Assembly: GCA_002424305.1 (NCBI GenBank)
Contig: DIQZ01000051.1
Coordinates: forward strand, 1 to 64,000
Direction of reading: 5' to 3'
From: Firmicutes bacterium UBA5449
Lineage (GTDB): Bacteria; Bacillota; SHA-98; UBA4971
DNA: 64,000 nucleotides
Part shown: one piece after another, positions 52,261 through 62,295 of the stretch
Layout of the letters: the number at the start of each line of letters is the position of its first letter
How positions within the stretch are numbered: the stretch's first letter is position 1
Position numbers and translations under genes: made by a program
The notes under the pieces: generated by a model
Told to the model about the DNA's origin: nothing
The model's input: the letters and a program-made list of their open reading frames with translations, nothing else
Database searches by the model: none

Positions 52261-54957
52261 CTACACTCCCTTTCCGCAGCACTTCTTATATTTCTTTCCA
52301 CTGCCACATGGACAGGGATCGTTTCTCCCAACCTTTTTCGCTCGCCGTTGCTTAGGTTTCGGCGGAGCGTCTTCTCCACTTCCGCCCATCGTCATAATAG
52401 AAGTGACCCGTTTCGCCCTTGACTGTCTGTCTCCGCGTTCATCACTTACCGTAACTCTTGGCATCCATGCAACAACATCATCGCGGATATTGGCCTTCAG
52501 ATCTTCAAACATTTGCCAGCTTTCCAACTGATACTCAAGGAGCGGATCTTTCTGCCCATATGCTCTGAGTCCAATCCCTTCCCTGAGATCATCCATGGCC
52601 TGGAGATGATCGATCCACTTGGAATCGATAACTCTTAACATAACGAGTTTCTCCAGAACTCTCATACGTTCTGAGCCTATTGCTTCCTCGCGAGCGTCAT
52701 AGGACTTGGAAGCAATAGTCATTACGAAATCGGCAAGTTCAGGGCGCGTCTTTCCTTCTAAGTCAGCCAATCCGATGGGAAAATGAAACATGAACGTCTG
52801 ATTCAGTCGGCCTGCAAGCCCGCGGAGATCCCATTCCTCTTGGAATACTTTCTCGTTAGCGTAAACATCCAAGATCTCTGTGATGACCTGAGACATCATT
52901 TCCATAATTCTGTCTTTTAAGTTTTCCCCTTGAACAACTCTGCGCCTGTCATCATACATGACCTCACGCTGTTTATTCATAACGTCATCATATTCAAGGA
53001 CTTGCTTTCTGATATCAAAGTTATGTCCTTCAACCCGCTTCTGCGCAGTCTCAATAGAGCGTGCTATACGCTGATGCTCTATGGGCATGTCCTCTTCCCA
53101 TCCAAGACGGTCCATTATTCCGGTAATGAACTCCCCGCCGAACAGTCTCATGAGATCATCTTCCAATGAAACATAGAACCTGGAAGCCCCGGGGTCGCCC
53201 TGCCTCCCTGAACGCCCTCTAAGCTGGTTATCAATTCTACGACTCTCATGACGTTCTGTTCCAATAATAAACAGCCCACCAAGCTCCACGACTTTTTCAT
53301 ATTCTCCGGCGGATTCAGCCTTAGCGTCCTCGAGAAGCTCCCGGTATTCCTTCCTGGCTTCAAGCACTTCCGGATCCTCTGTGGGGAAATGCTCTGCAGC
53401 TTCAGCTACTATCTCACCGGAATACCCGTTTGCGCGTAGTTTCTGCTTTGCGGCATACTCGGGGTTACCACCTAAGACAATGTCCGTGCCTCTTCCTGCC
53501 ATGTTCGTGGCAATAGTGACTGCCCCTAATCTACCTGCCTGTGCCACGATCTCAGCTTCACGTTCATGATGTTTCGCATTAAGAACCTGATGCCGAACAC
53601 CCCTGCGCTTCAGCATGTCACTTAAGCGCTCTGACCTCTCTATGGACACAGTCCCTACAAGGACAGGCTGGCCCGGCTTGTGTATCTCCTCGATTTCATC
53701 AACAATCGCAGCAAACTTAGCCCCCTCCGTCTTGTAGATGACATCAGGATAGTCCTCACGAATCATAGGTAGGTGAGTGGGAAGGATTACAACATCAAGC
53801 CCATATATCTTCTGGAATTCCTCTTCTTCCGTAGCTGCTGTCCCAGTCATGCCGGCTAGCTTATGGTACATACGAAAGTAGTTCTGGAAAGTGATTGTGG
53901 CCAGGGTCAAGCTTTCTCGCTCTACCTTAACACCTTCCTTTGCCTCAATAGCCTGATGAAGTCCGTTACTGTACCGTCTCCCAAACATAAGCCTTCCGGT
54001 AAATTCGTCAACTATGATTGCTTGGTCGTCTTTGACGATATAGTCTCTGTCACGACGCATGAGTGCGTGAGCGCGAAGCGCCTGATTTAAATGATGCATC
54101 AGCTCTATGTTAGACTCATCCGAGAGATTATCCAACCCAAGCATACGCTCTGCTCTCTCTACACCTTCGTCAGTCAGGGCTACCGTGTTAGCTTTTTCGT
54201 CAACAGCATAGTCCTCATCCCTCTTTAACCTTGGGACAAGCCTGGCAAATTCACGGTATAAGTCAGTAGACTCCTCTGCCTGTCCGGAAATAATCAGAGG
54301 CGTTCTGGCCTCATCTATCAAGATACTGTCGACCTCATCCACAATGGCATAGTTCAGCTCTCGTTGCACCATTTCGTCCCGAGAGGTAACCATGTTATCA
54401 CGGAGGTAATCGAAGCCGAACTCGTTATTAGTCCCATAAATAATATCTGATGCATATGCCCCTCTGCGCTCAGCATAATCAAGACCGTGGACTATAACAC
54501 CTACCTTGAGTCCGAGGAACTTATAGATTGTACCCATCCATTCCGAGTCACGCCTGGCCAAGTAGTCATTTACCGTAACAATGTGAACGCCCTTTCCGGT
54601 TAGAGCGTTAAGATACGCAGGCAGAGTCGCAGCAAGTGTCTTACCTTCCCCTGTCTTCATTTCTGCGATCCGACCTTCATGGAGGACTACTCCTCCCATG
54701 ATCTGCTCGTCGAAATGACGCTGACCCAGCACTCTGACTGCAGCTTCGCGAACCACAGCGAACGCTTGGGGAAGAAGTTCATCCAGTGTCTCGCCGTTAT
54801 CAAACCTTGTCCTAAACTCCAAGGTCTTGGCTGTAAGTTCAGGGTTAGAAAGCCTGGAAACCTCCGGCTCTAAAGCAGAGACGGAGTCAGCTATGGCCCT
54901 GAGCCTTCTGAGTTCTCTTTCGTTGGTATCAAAAACCTTTTTCAGGAACCCAAGCAC
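52261..54957 (-). CDS. secA: Protein translocase ATPase SecA
   Basis: The protein carries Walker [27 protein letters not shown], the [19 protein letters not shown] box, [23 protein letters not shown] and a C-terminal zinc-binding tail ([17 protein letters not shown]). It drives Sec-dependent export. The frame opens at 55044, but the first 29 residues do not match SecA. GTG at 54957 after GAGGGGA gives [16 protein letters not shown], 898 residues. It precedes prfB as in many Bacillota. Confidence 0.97.
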   Translation of the reverse strand: MLGFLKKVFDTNERELRRLRAIADSVSALEPEVSRLSNPELTAKTLEFRTRFDNGETLDELLPQAFAVVREAAVRVLGQRHFDEQIMGGVVLHEGRIAEMKTGEGKTLAATLPAYLNALTGKGVHIVTVNDYLARRDSEWMGTIYKFLGLKVGVIVHGLDYAERRGAYASDIIYGTNNEFGFDYLRDNMVTSRDEMVQRELNYAIVDEVDSILIDEARTPLIISGQAEESTDLYREFARLVPRLKRDEDYAVDEKANTVALTDEGVERAERMLGLDNLSDESNIELMHHLNQALRAHALMRRDRDYIVKDDQAIIVDEFTGRLMFGRRYSNGLHQAIEAKEGVKVERESLTLATITFQNYFRMYHKLAGMTGTAATEEEEFQKIYGLDVVILPTHLPMIREDYPDVIYKTEGAKFAAIVDEIEEIHKPGQPVLVGTVSIERSERLSDMLKRRGVRHQVLNAKHHEREAEIVAQAGRLGAVTIATNMAGRGTDIVLGGNPEYAAKQKLRANGYSGEIVAEAAEHFPTEDPEVLEARKEYRELLEDAKAESAGEYEKVVELGGLFIIGTERHESRRIDNQLRGRSGRQGDPGASRFYVSLEDDLMRLFGGEFITGIMDRLGWEEDMPIEHQRIARSIETAQKRVEGHNFDIRKQVLEYDDVMNKQREVMYDDRRRVVQGENLKDRIMEMMSQVITEILDVYANEKVFQEEWDLRGLAGRLNQTFMFHFPIGLADLEGKTRPELADFVMTIASKSYDAREEAIGSERMRVLEKLVMLRVIDSKWIDHLQAMDDLREGIGLRAYGQKDPLLEYQLESWQMFEDLKANIRDDVVAWMPRVTVSDERGDRQSRAKRVTSIMTMGGSGEDAPPKPKQRRAKKVGRNDPCPCGSGKKYKKCCGKGV

Positions 54958-55047
54958 TAACCTATCCCCTCTTCCTCTAAAATGCGAGTCAATTATATCA
55001 TTTACGTTTTTAAGCAGCAACTGCGCGCCACGCAACAAGCGCATGCA

Positions 55048-56169
55048 TCACAGGTTGAGACTTTCCCTCTGACATGTCAGTGAATCTGTAAGAACCCTTA
55101 ATCCTCCTGACACCAGCGAGTGCCCGCCGGGAACAATAGGAATCTCAGATGAAAGGAGACAAGCCGTGACCTCACGGGCGACTGCATCATCAATAGCCTC
55201 CGGACGCAAGAGGTCAGAGTTAAACCTGTCTTTTGCAGATAGATCCAGACGAAGATGATGAAAAAGAACCCTCGTATCTATTAGGGCAGCATCAGCCACG
55301 TTCTCAAGGGCACGAACAAAACCTTTGAACCCTACTTCCTGCGCAAGATAGCCCAGAAGAGAGACCACCCGGTGTTGATCCTCCCGCCCCAAAGCCTTCA
55401 TGCCTCTTTCTTCAGAAAAAACCCTCATTCTGCATTGGAGTCTCTCATTAACATATAGCACAGCGCCGGGGCTTACCCGCCCGATAACGCAGATCTCTGA
55501 AAGAGGTGTTCCCATGAACTCTCGAACCTTGTTGAGACGTGAGTTAGCAGGTTCAAAGTCTAGCCTTTTGAGCACAGCTCTTACATGCGGACCCACTGAG
55601 GGATGTAGTCCTAAGACCATGATGTCTGCGGGAGTATCCACATCAAAAAGAGAGCCTATCGTCTCAGGCAACTTTCTATGACAAAGAAATGAAAGGGCCA
55701 TGGCAAGGGCGTTGTCAGATGTCGGCAAATCCGCTACCCCAAGCAACGTTGAAGCAGGGGTAAAGCCAACAATATCACTGGAGAAGATATTGTTGGCAAA
55801 CATGCAATCATCGGAGCTGGCAAGATTCTTTGCAAGAGAGCTAATTTCACAAGGCGCCATAAGAGCACCGGAAGCCCCTCCCATATATATGACAGCTTCC
55901 AACCCACGGGTCTTTATGACCCTGGCTAAGGCCTCTCCGAAACGAAACTCCTTACGCGCAGGCATGACCCGGACTTCCACCCCATAGTCCGTTGCAGCTT
56001 CAGCCAGATCTTCATAAGTCGTATAGAGAAGTATTTTGTCAAGTTCCGGCAACTGTGAGAATTTCTTGAGGTTATCAAGAACCACTGCCTTTCTTACAGT
56101 AGTTACCAGTTCCTCTACATGGGTTTCCGGTATTCCACCCTCGAAAATAACCAGCGACACCTTGTTCAT
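55048..56169 (-). CDS. Nucleotidyltransferase-like protein of unknown function
   Basis: I do not recognise a named family for this 373-residue protein. The first 190 residues look like a MobA/CofC-type nucleotide-diphospho-sugar transferase fold: an N-terminal VSLVIFEGGIP, YMGGASGALMAP, SSDIVGFTPASTLLGVADLP and the CofC/MobA-like DVDTPADIMVLGLHP. The canonical LAGG loop is not visible, so binding may be altered. The C-terminal half (about 200-373) includes an alpha/beta region ending in PGGHSLVSGGLRVLTDSL. It lies between hpf and secA with a hairpin in front. An activated-sugar or cofactor role is possible but unproven. Confidence 0.65.
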   Translation of the reverse strand: MNKVSLVIFEGGIPETHVEELVTTVRKAVVLDNLKKFSQLPELDKILLYTTYEDLAEAATDYGVEVRVMPARKEFRFGEALARVIKTRGLEAVIYMGGASGALMAPCEISSLAKNLASSDDCMFANNIFSSDIVGFTPASTLLGVADLPTSDNALAMALSFLCHRKLPETIGSLFDVDTPADIMVLGLHPSVGPHVRAVLKRLDFEPANSRLNKVREFMGTPLSEICVIGRVSPGAVLYVNERLQCRMRVFSEERGMKALGREDQHRVVSLLGYLAQEVGFKGFVRALENVADAALIDTRVLFHHLRLDLSAKDRFNSDLLRPEAIDDAVAREVTACLLSSEIPIVPGGHSLVSGGLRVLTDSLTCQRESLNL

Positions 56170-56195
56170 ATAAATAGCCCGGCCCCCTACGTGTC

Positions 56196-56224
56196 AAAGG
56201 GTTGCCCGTGACAGGCAACCCTTT
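56196..56224 (-). terminator. Hairpin after hpf, likely terminator
   Basis: A perfect 11-bp stem AAAGGGTTGCC/GGCAACCCTTT (56196-56206, 56214-56224) encloses a 7-nt loop. Only three T residues end the stem on either strand, so efficiency may be moderate. Confidence 0.6.
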
Positions 56225-56259
56225 CTGTAATTTACGAGATCTCTGCCTCTAGTTGAATT

Positions 56260-56805
56260 TCAAAACTCAGGTTCAATCAGACCATAGTTCCCGTCTTTAC
56301 GGCGATATACTACGTTAACCTCATCTGTATCACTATTAGAGAAAACAAAGAAGTCGTGGCCAAGCAGCTCCATCTGCATTACGGCTTCTTGAGTTGACAT
56401 AGGCTTCATGGCAAATCGCTTTGTTTTAACAATACGTGCTTCTTCCCGGCGTTCCTCCAAGTTGGCAATTCCCGGGGAAAACTCTGCTTCTGTAAGCTTT
56501 GTCCCTGTTTGACGCAGTCTACGATTGATCTTGGTCTTATACTTACGAATTTGTCTCTCGATCTTATCCACTGCCCCATCCACTGACGCAAAGAGATCCC
56601 CGGTCTTTTCCTCACCGCGTAGGAGAAGGCCGTTTACCTGAATCGTGACCTCAGCAATCTGAAGCCCTTTCTCAGCACTGATGACCACCTGAGCATTTAC
56701 TGAATCTCCTTCGAAGAACCTCTGGAGCTTATGTACCTTTTTTTCAGCGTAATCTCTGAGAGCTTTTGACAGTTCAACGTTTTTGGTTTTCATGGTGATA
56801 TTCAT
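56260..56805 (-). CDS. hpf: Long-form ribosome hibernation promoting factor
   Basis: The 181-residue protein has the N-terminal ribosome-binding domain (MNITMKTKNVELSKALRDYAEKKVHKLQRFF) and, after a linker, the C-terminal dimerisation domain (VKTKRFAMKPMSTQEAVMQMELLGHDFFVFSN...VNVVYRRKDGNYGLIEPE). The long form builds 100S ribosome dimers in resting cells. It is upstream of the nucleotidyltransferase-like gene and secA. Confidence 0.96.
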   Translation of the reverse strand: MNITMKTKNVELSKALRDYAEKKVHKLQRFFEGDSVNAQVVISAEKGLQIAEVTIQVNGLLLRGEEKTGDLFASVDGAVDKIERQIRKYKTKINRRLRQTGTKLTEAEFSPGIANLEERREEARIVKTKRFAMKPMSTQEAVMQMELLGHDFFVFSNSDTDEVNVVYRRKDGNYGLIEPEF

Positions 56806-56885
56806 TCTTACCAGCTCCTTTCGGGAAAATCAGAGTTAGGCTTCTTAACACATTACTTCCTTACGGCACAACGAAATCCTGCCTC

Positions 56886-58493
56886 TCACAAGCACGGATC
56901 CTCCCATCTTATATCAGTGGCTGTATCATAGATCAGAGATGGTATAGGCTCGATATCAGAGACTCTAATTCTGTCACGAAGGTAACGCGTGACATCATTT
57001 ACATTCTCGGAAGGTAGTTTGAGAGTTGAGAGGATATCTGTACCCCGAAAACCCGATCGATCCATTTGCGAACTCAAAGACCAGGTAATCTCAACATCTA
57101 GAGGGCTCAACCATGTTACACACGCAGGAAGCTTCCCTGGACGATTGTCAATCCCATCCTCAACACCTACCGAGCCTTGTGCTTGTTGAAGCACATACAC
57201 CCCGCCATGACCACGTTCTAAGAATCGTATGTATGACAATGCAAAGGCAAGATCCCCTGAAGCTACGGATTCAATCACGAAGATTGAAGCGGGAACTTCC
57301 TCTAGCCGGTGGCGATATGCCTCCCAAAGCACACGGGGAACTAAAATTGTGGGAGTCACTCTGTTTACAAGATGTATCCCAAAACGCCCGGTACCATAGA
57401 TTCCGTCAGCCATGCCCTGACTTGTCGATGATGCTGTCAAATCAATCCATAACCTGGCATCACCGGGTATCGGTGAAAGTACAGTCTCCCTAAAAACCAC
57501 TCCATCCGACGACAACGTTGATTCAAGGGGCACGCCTGCCAATTGCGATATGAAATCCGCAATGATATACTGACCGCCTGAAACCGGATAGAAATGGGAG
57601 CTCTTCGCCCAAACGAGCTTCGCATCGTGAAAGGTCTCGGCTGCCCGCAGCACCTCATTGATGGGGAAGATCACATCCAAAGTCCCATTTAGCATGAGGA
57701 CAGGTCTTGGCCATATGTCAGGCAAAGCAGCAGGATCAACTAAGGTCAAGGTATCTGCAGCCTCTGCAATGTCTGCAATTCCAATCTTTGAAAGGAGTCG
57801 GAAATTCTTTACTACAGGATTATCGCTGTGAACAAGTATGTCACGAAACCCTCCACCGGCAACCAGAAAAACGCCGCCTTTGAATCTCGGGTCAGCTTTA
57901 TGTGTCAACATAGAAACCATACCGCCAAGGCTTGCCCCTGTAATATAGATGCGTTCCGGATCCACATTATCCCTGGATATCAACCAGTCCAGTGCACGGC
58001 GCATGTCAATTACCGCACGTCTGAAATTGTCACGCACTGCCAAAGGCGGCGCAACCACCATTTTCTGCCCTGAAATCACCTGAAAGCCTTTAGAACGTCT
58101 GTGATGATACGGTAGGCTTGGCATCAAGACAGCAAATCCACGCTTTGCTGCAAAGTCCGCCACATGCCAAAATTGGTCCTCATCTTCTGAAAACATACCA
58201 TGAATTCCTATTACAGCAGGTATCTTTCCCGACATTTTCGGCTCGAAGTATGCAGCATATACTGTATCGCCTTCACTCTTATATGTCAGCTCATATCTGC
58301 GATACCACTGGTTTTCTGATTTCAAGGTGAGTTTCGCTAGGAGAGGCTGACTTCTGTCGTACGAATAGAACTCTATTACTTCGAGGGGATCAACAATAGG
58401 TGTCTGAGGACTTGAACTTGCAGAGCCTGTGGGAGAGACAAATATGACTGATAGGAGGGTACCTAATAGGAGTATACCTATGAGCCGGCGCAT
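56886..58493 (-). CDS. Exported alpha/beta hydrolase with extra C-terminal domain
   Basis: A signal peptide (MRRLIGILLLGTLLSVIFVSPTGSAS) starts at ATG 58493, which has GGGGAG at 7-nt spacing; the open frame extends to 58616. The hydrolase domain (about 70-340) shows IGIHGMFSEDEDQFW with the oxyanion region, nucleophile motif GASLGGMVS, a likely acid in NGTLDVIFP and the histidine in SSHFYPV. It resembles acyl-peptide or dienelactone hydrolases. About 200 further residues form a domain I cannot name. Substrate unknown; extracellular esterase or peptidase is plausible. Confidence 0.8.
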   Translation of the reverse strand: MRRLIGILLLGTLLSVIFVSPTGSASSSPQTPIVDPLEVIEFYSYDRSQPLLAKLTLKSENQWYRRYELTYKSEGDTVYAAYFEPKMSGKIPAVIGIHGMFSEDEDQFWHVADFAAKRGFAVLMPSLPYHHRRSKGFQVISGQKMVVAPPLAVRDNFRRAVIDMRRALDWLISRDNVDPERIYITGASLGGMVSMLTHKADPRFKGGVFLVAGGGFRDILVHSDNPVVKNFRLLSKIGIADIAEAADTLTLVDPAALPDIWPRPVLMLNGTLDVIFPINEVLRAAETFHDAKLVWAKSSHFYPVSGGQYIIADFISQLAGVPLESTLSSDGVVFRETVLSPIPGDARLWIDLTASSTSQGMADGIYGTGRFGIHLVNRVTPTILVPRVLWEAYRHRLEEVPASIFVIESVASGDLAFALSYIRFLERGHGGVYVLQQAQGSVGVEDGIDNRPGKLPACVTWLSPLDVEITWSLSSQMDRSGFRGTDILSTLKLPSENVNDVTRYLRDRIRVSDIEPIPSLIYDTATDIRWEDPCL

Positions 58494-58777
58494 ACTGGTT
58501 CTCCCCAGTGATGTACGCAACCTTTCACCCCCGTTTAATGTCCCTCTATTATATTCTGACGAGAAAGTCATCTCTAGAGTTCCCATTTTTACCTCAAAAA
58601 GATCTCTCTCTATCATTATTGGTTTCCCTTATACCATTTAATATTTCAAATGGGAAGTCCTCTTTCCGCATTGGAAGAAAAAGAAGAGCGCGGCCATAAG
58701 CCGCGCTGTTGTTAGCGTCTGGAAATGCCGCGCCTGACGCTGTCTCGCATGACCAAGTTAAGTGTGACTTCCTCTAC
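58494..58777. other. Intergenic region between the hydrolase and zinc-ribbon genes
   Basis: It contains the terminator at 58687-58707 and the N-terminal part of the longer hydrolase reading frame (58494-58616). A/T-rich sequence at 58600-58650 may hold the hydrolase promoter, but no clean -35/-10 pair was identified. Confidence 0.4.
58687..58707 (-). terminator. Intrinsic terminator after the zinc-ribbon gene
   Basis: AGCGCGGC/GCCGCGCT (8 bp, 5-nt loop) is followed on the minus strand by CTTCTTTTTCTTCC, a T-rich tail. It lies about 70 bp past the zinc-ribbon stop. Confidence 0.8.
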
Positions 58778-59068
58778 TTATGCGCCCCAGGATGATTTCT
58801 GGGCTTCAAAACACTCCCGGCAGTATACAGGCCTGTCTTCGCGCGGCTTAAAGGGCACTTCTGTGTCTTTTCCGCAAGCTGAGCAGACAACTGGATACAT
58901 TTCTCTCGGGCCATCATTGCGCTGACGTTTCCGGGCCATACGGCAGTCCCTACAGCGAACAGGCTCATGCTGGAACCCTTTCTCAGCGTAAAACTCTTGC
59001 TCACCGACAGTAAATACAAACTCTGCACCGCAGTCGCGACACGTTAGAACCTTGTCTTTGAACTCCAT
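58778..59068 (-). CDS. Small zinc-ribbon protein with two zinc sites
   Basis: From ATG 59068 (AGGAG site) the 96-residue protein reads MEFKDKVLTCRDCGAEFVFTV. The first zinc site is CRDC with a second CRDC (VRCRDCRMARK). A second module has CSAC and CREC (PVVCSACGKDTEVPFK...YCRECF). This matches the CxxC-type zinc-ribbon (zf-trcl-like) proteins of Bacillota and related phyla. The linker is basic, so nucleic-acid binding is possible. The frame opens at 59131. Confidence 0.82.
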   Translation of the reverse strand: MEFKDKVLTCRDCGAEFVFTVGEQEFYAEKGFQHEPVRCRDCRMARKRQRNDGPREMYPVVCSACGKDTEVPFKPREDRPVYCRECFEAQKSSWGA

Positions 59069-59257
59069 GTAAGTTGATCTCCTCACTTTGGTGGTAATTG
59101 CCTGCTTGCTCAGAAAACCTGTCGCACCCACGGCACTCGTCTTTTACATTTATCTTACGTGCCTATAGCCCGCGGCTAGCCCAGAGTGTACAAAACGAAC
59201 CTGAACAAGTGTGGCTGACTCCATTCTACTCGGAGGTAACGCTAAATGCAAGCATTA

Positions 59258-62092
59258 TTACGTGCCAAGCGCTTTAATGATTTCCCCAAGAATAATAGGG
59301 GACATGGACATTAAAGCAACATAGCCCCATTCACCGAGAGTCAATGGCACTACATCAAAAATCAAACGGAGGCCCGGTATCGCTAGAACCATGACTTGTA
59401 AGGCGGTAGACACAGTCCATGCCAACACCATGTACCGATTGGTTACGAGACCGAGACGGAATATGGATCTTGTTGTTGAGCGCAGATTGAACGCATGGAA
59501 AAGCTGACTCAGCGACATCGTCGCAAAAGCCATGGTTCTCGCGGTAAGGAGCATATCCCTTCCTGCACAGATTGCCTGGTGCGTCCGCATTCCCAACCAG
59601 AAAGAAAAAAGAGTGAGACCTGCTATGAAAATACCGTAAATACCAACGCGGATTGACCCCCCTGCACTAAAGATGGACTCACGCCGACTTCGAGGAAGGC
59701 GCTTCATTGTGCCCGGCTCCGGAGGTTCCACCCCAAGAGCAAGGGCGGGCAGACTATCTGTGACAAGGTTCACCCACAGTATCTGGATAGGCGTAAGAAT
59801 CCTGAAACCGCCTACTGCAATCCCTGTAAATACTGCGATAATCTCCCCTATGTTGCAGGACAATAGGTATGCGATAGCTTTTCTGATATTATCAAAAATC
59901 GTCCTTCCTTGTTTGACCGCTTCGACAATGGTGGCAAAATTATCATCAGCGAGTACCATGTCAGCTGCGCCTTTAGCTACATCTGTACCGGTTATGCCCA
60001 TAGCACAACCAATATCTGCACGCTTCAACGCAGGGGCGTCATTGACTCCGTCGCCTGTCATGGCTACTACATGTCCTTGACTCTGAAGCGCATCAACGAT
60101 ACGAACCTTATGTTCCGGTGACACGCGAGCGTAGACTGTCACCCTCTTAACGGCTTCATTAAGCTCTTCATCTGACATGTTTTCCAATTCCCTGCCGGTC
60201 AAGACCGGAACCTGACCGCCCTGTGGCTTACCCTCGAGACTCAGGCCAATAGCCCTCGATATGGCCAGAGCAGTATCTTTATGATCCCCTGTGATCATAA
60301 TGGGAGTTATCCCTGCTCCCCGACATGTGGCAATGGCTTCTGCAGCTTCAGGTCTTGGTGGGTCCATCATACTCACGAGGCCTACGAAAACAAGGCCTTC
60401 TTCAACCTCATCCGCTTCAGGGTCTGCAGGCATCGCACCTAAGATTCGATAGGCGCAAGCCAGTACGCGGAGAGCGTGGGAAGCCAGGTCTGCATTAACC
60501 TGCATAATTTCATCCCGCTCTGCCTGATCCAGTTCGTGTATCGTTCCGTCTCGAAGCACGAATTCACATCTTGAGAGGATAGAATCAGGCGCACCTTTCA
60601 CAAGAGCTACAACATTCCCGTCAGGGAATCGATGGATGGTACTCATTCGCTTTCTGACAGAGTCAAACGGCATCTCTCCGATACGAGGGGTATTCAGCCC
60701 CTGTTCCTCACTGAATCCCGCCTTACGGGCAGCTACGATAAGCGCCCCTTCCGTGGGATCCCCTACGATAAACCACTCGCCTGTCTCAGCATTCTTTCGC
60801 AGCTCCGAATTATTGCACAATGATGCGATCCTAGCCAACATCTCCAGATGCGGGTCAAGCACATCGAGAATCTCACCGCCACCGGACACTTTGATCGGCT
60901 CTGAATCCGGCGATGACTCTGTCCGGAACTCGCCCTCAGGACTATATCCCTGACCTGTAACTTGAAGCAGAGTTCTATTCAAATAAGCTTTGACCACTGT
61001 CATCTCGTTCTGGGTGAGTGTTCCTGTCTTGTCTGAGCAAATCGCAGTAGCGCTCCCCAGAGTCTCCACTGCAGGGAGTCGCCTTATTATCGCTTTGTGC
61101 CTGGCCATTCTTTGAACACCGATGGCCAAGACTACAGTAACAATTGCAGGCAGTCCCTCAGGAATAGCAGCAACAGCAAGACTTACTGCAGTCAGAAACA
61201 TCTCAAAGACGTTTATTCCTCGAAACAGACCTGTGACAAACATGATACCGCACAGCCCGAGAGCTGCACCGCCCAACCATTTCCCCAGGTCTTCCAGTCT
61301 CTCCTGAAGTGGTGTGCGCTTATCCGGCGAAGCTCCGATCAAGCCTGCGATATGCCCTACTTCCGTATTCATCCCTGTGGCATATGCAACTCCTCGCCCT
61401 CGGCCATGCACGCACACAGTGGACATGTGAAGGACGTTTGATCTGTCACCTAACGGAATATCCCCGTCAACTACTCGGGGAATAGCCCTTGCGTGTTTCT
61501 CTACAGGCACCGATTCTCCGGTAAGAGCAGATTCATCAACTTTGAGGGCAATAGAGTTTATCACACGGATATCCGCAGGAATGTGGTCCCCTTCTTCGAT
61601 CAGAACTAAATCGCCGGGCACAAGTTGACTTGCGGGGATTACTACTGTGTTACCGTCCCGCCTAACCCTGGCGTGAGGAGCAGCCATTTTCTTCAGGGCA
61701 AGGAGTGCCTTTTCAGCCTTGCTTTCTTGGGTCATCCCGAGAATCGAATTAAGCAAGACTATCGCCATGATTACAACGCCTTCCGCAATTTCACCCAAAA
61801 CAGAAGATACTATGGCAGCTACGATAAGCACAAAAACAAGAGGCTCCATGAATTGCCTAAGAAACATCTGGAGCATGCCGGGACCGGTCTCTTCCTTCAG
61901 CTCATTTGGACCGAACATTTTGAGGCGTTGTCTTGCATTATCTGAACTCAAGCCTGCGGTTAGATCTGTCTTGAGAGCCTTCTCAACATCTTCAACGCTA
62001 TTGTAGTAGTGTCTACTATGTTCTTGTGGCAGCTCATCATCGTCAACCAACATCTCTGTATTGGCTTGTGCCGAACTGTAATTCTTACTCAT
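59258..62092 (-). CDS. P-type calcium-transporting ATPase (P2A type)
   Basis: This 944-residue pump has the N-terminal cation-ATPase segment, TM4 PEGLP (AAIPEGLPAIVTVVLA), phosphorylation site CSDKTGTLTQNEM, KGAPDSIL, MITGDHKDTA and hinge TGDGVNDAPALKRADIGCAMG. The C-terminal part adds NLVTDSLPALALGVEPPE. It probably exports Ca2+ (SERCA/PMR1-like). ATG at 62092 after AAGG is chosen over the frame start at 62128. A 200-bp gap separates it from the aldo/keto reductase. Confidence 0.94.
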   Translation of the reverse strand: MSKNYSSAQANTEMLVDDDELPQEHSRHYYNSVEDVEKALKTDLTAGLSSDNARQRLKMFGPNELKEETGPGMLQMFLRQFMEPLVFVLIVAAIVSSVLGEIAEGVVIMAIVLLNSILGMTQESKAEKALLALKKMAAPHARVRRDGNTVVIPASQLVPGDLVLIEEGDHIPADIRVINSIALKVDESALTGESVPVEKHARAIPRVVDGDIPLGDRSNVLHMSTVCVHGRGRGVAYATGMNTEVGHIAGLIGASPDKRTPLQERLEDLGKWLGGAALGLCGIMFVTGLFRGINVFEMFLTAVSLAVAAIPEGLPAIVTVVLAIGVQRMARHKAIIRRLPAVETLGSATAICSDKTGTLTQNEMTVVKAYLNRTLLQVTGQGYSPEGEFRTESSPDSEPIKVSGGGEILDVLDPHLEMLARIASLCNNSELRKNAETGEWFIVGDPTEGALIVAARKAGFSEEQGLNTPRIGEMPFDSVRKRMSTIHRFPDGNVVALVKGAPDSILSRCEFVLRDGTIHELDQAERDEIMQVNADLASHALRVLACAYRILGAMPADPEADEVEEGLVFVGLVSMMDPPRPEAAEAIATCRGAGITPIMITGDHKDTALAISRAIGLSLEGKPQGGQVPVLTGRELENMSDEELNEAVKRVTVYARVSPEHKVRIVDALQSQGHVVAMTGDGVNDAPALKRADIGCAMGITGTDVAKGAADMVLADDNFATIVEAVKQGRTIFDNIRKAIAYLLSCNIGEIIAVFTGIAVGGFRILTPIQILWVNLVTDSLPALALGVEPPEPGTMKRLPRSRRESIFSAGGSIRVGIYGIFIAGLTLFSFWLGMRTHQAICAGRDMLLTARTMAFATMSLSQLFHAFNLRSTTRSIFRLGLVTNRYMVLAWTVSTALQVMVLAIPGLRLIFDVVPLTLGEWGYVALMSMSPIILGEIIKALGT

Positions 62093-62295
62093 TACAGATA
62101 CCTTCTTTATGTAGAATCTATTATGCAACTTATTCTATTGCTATTCGCAGACATTCCTTTTGAACATCCGGGACATTACATAGCCTAACCCGTCTTCTTG
62201 ACCCCTTTTGGCTTACTAATAGATTCTCCTAAATCCGGCCTATTGTTTCAAGCCCGGCGCATAGGCTGTAAACCAACCGATTCATCGACTGCAAA
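62093..62295. other. Intergenic region upstream of the Ca2+ ATPase
   Basis: No gene is supported. TGTAGAATCTA near 62110 resembles the arm sequences in the divergent region at 63392-63433, but one short match is weak evidence for a shared regulator. Confidence 0.3.

Noticed and set aside
54958..55044. 29-residue extension of SecA
   Set aside because: The SecA N-terminus begins at GTG 54957 and the extension shows no conservation pattern.
62160..62175. TGTCCC half-site near 62170 as a second activator site
   Set aside because: Only a single half-site is present and there is no sigma54 promoter nearby.
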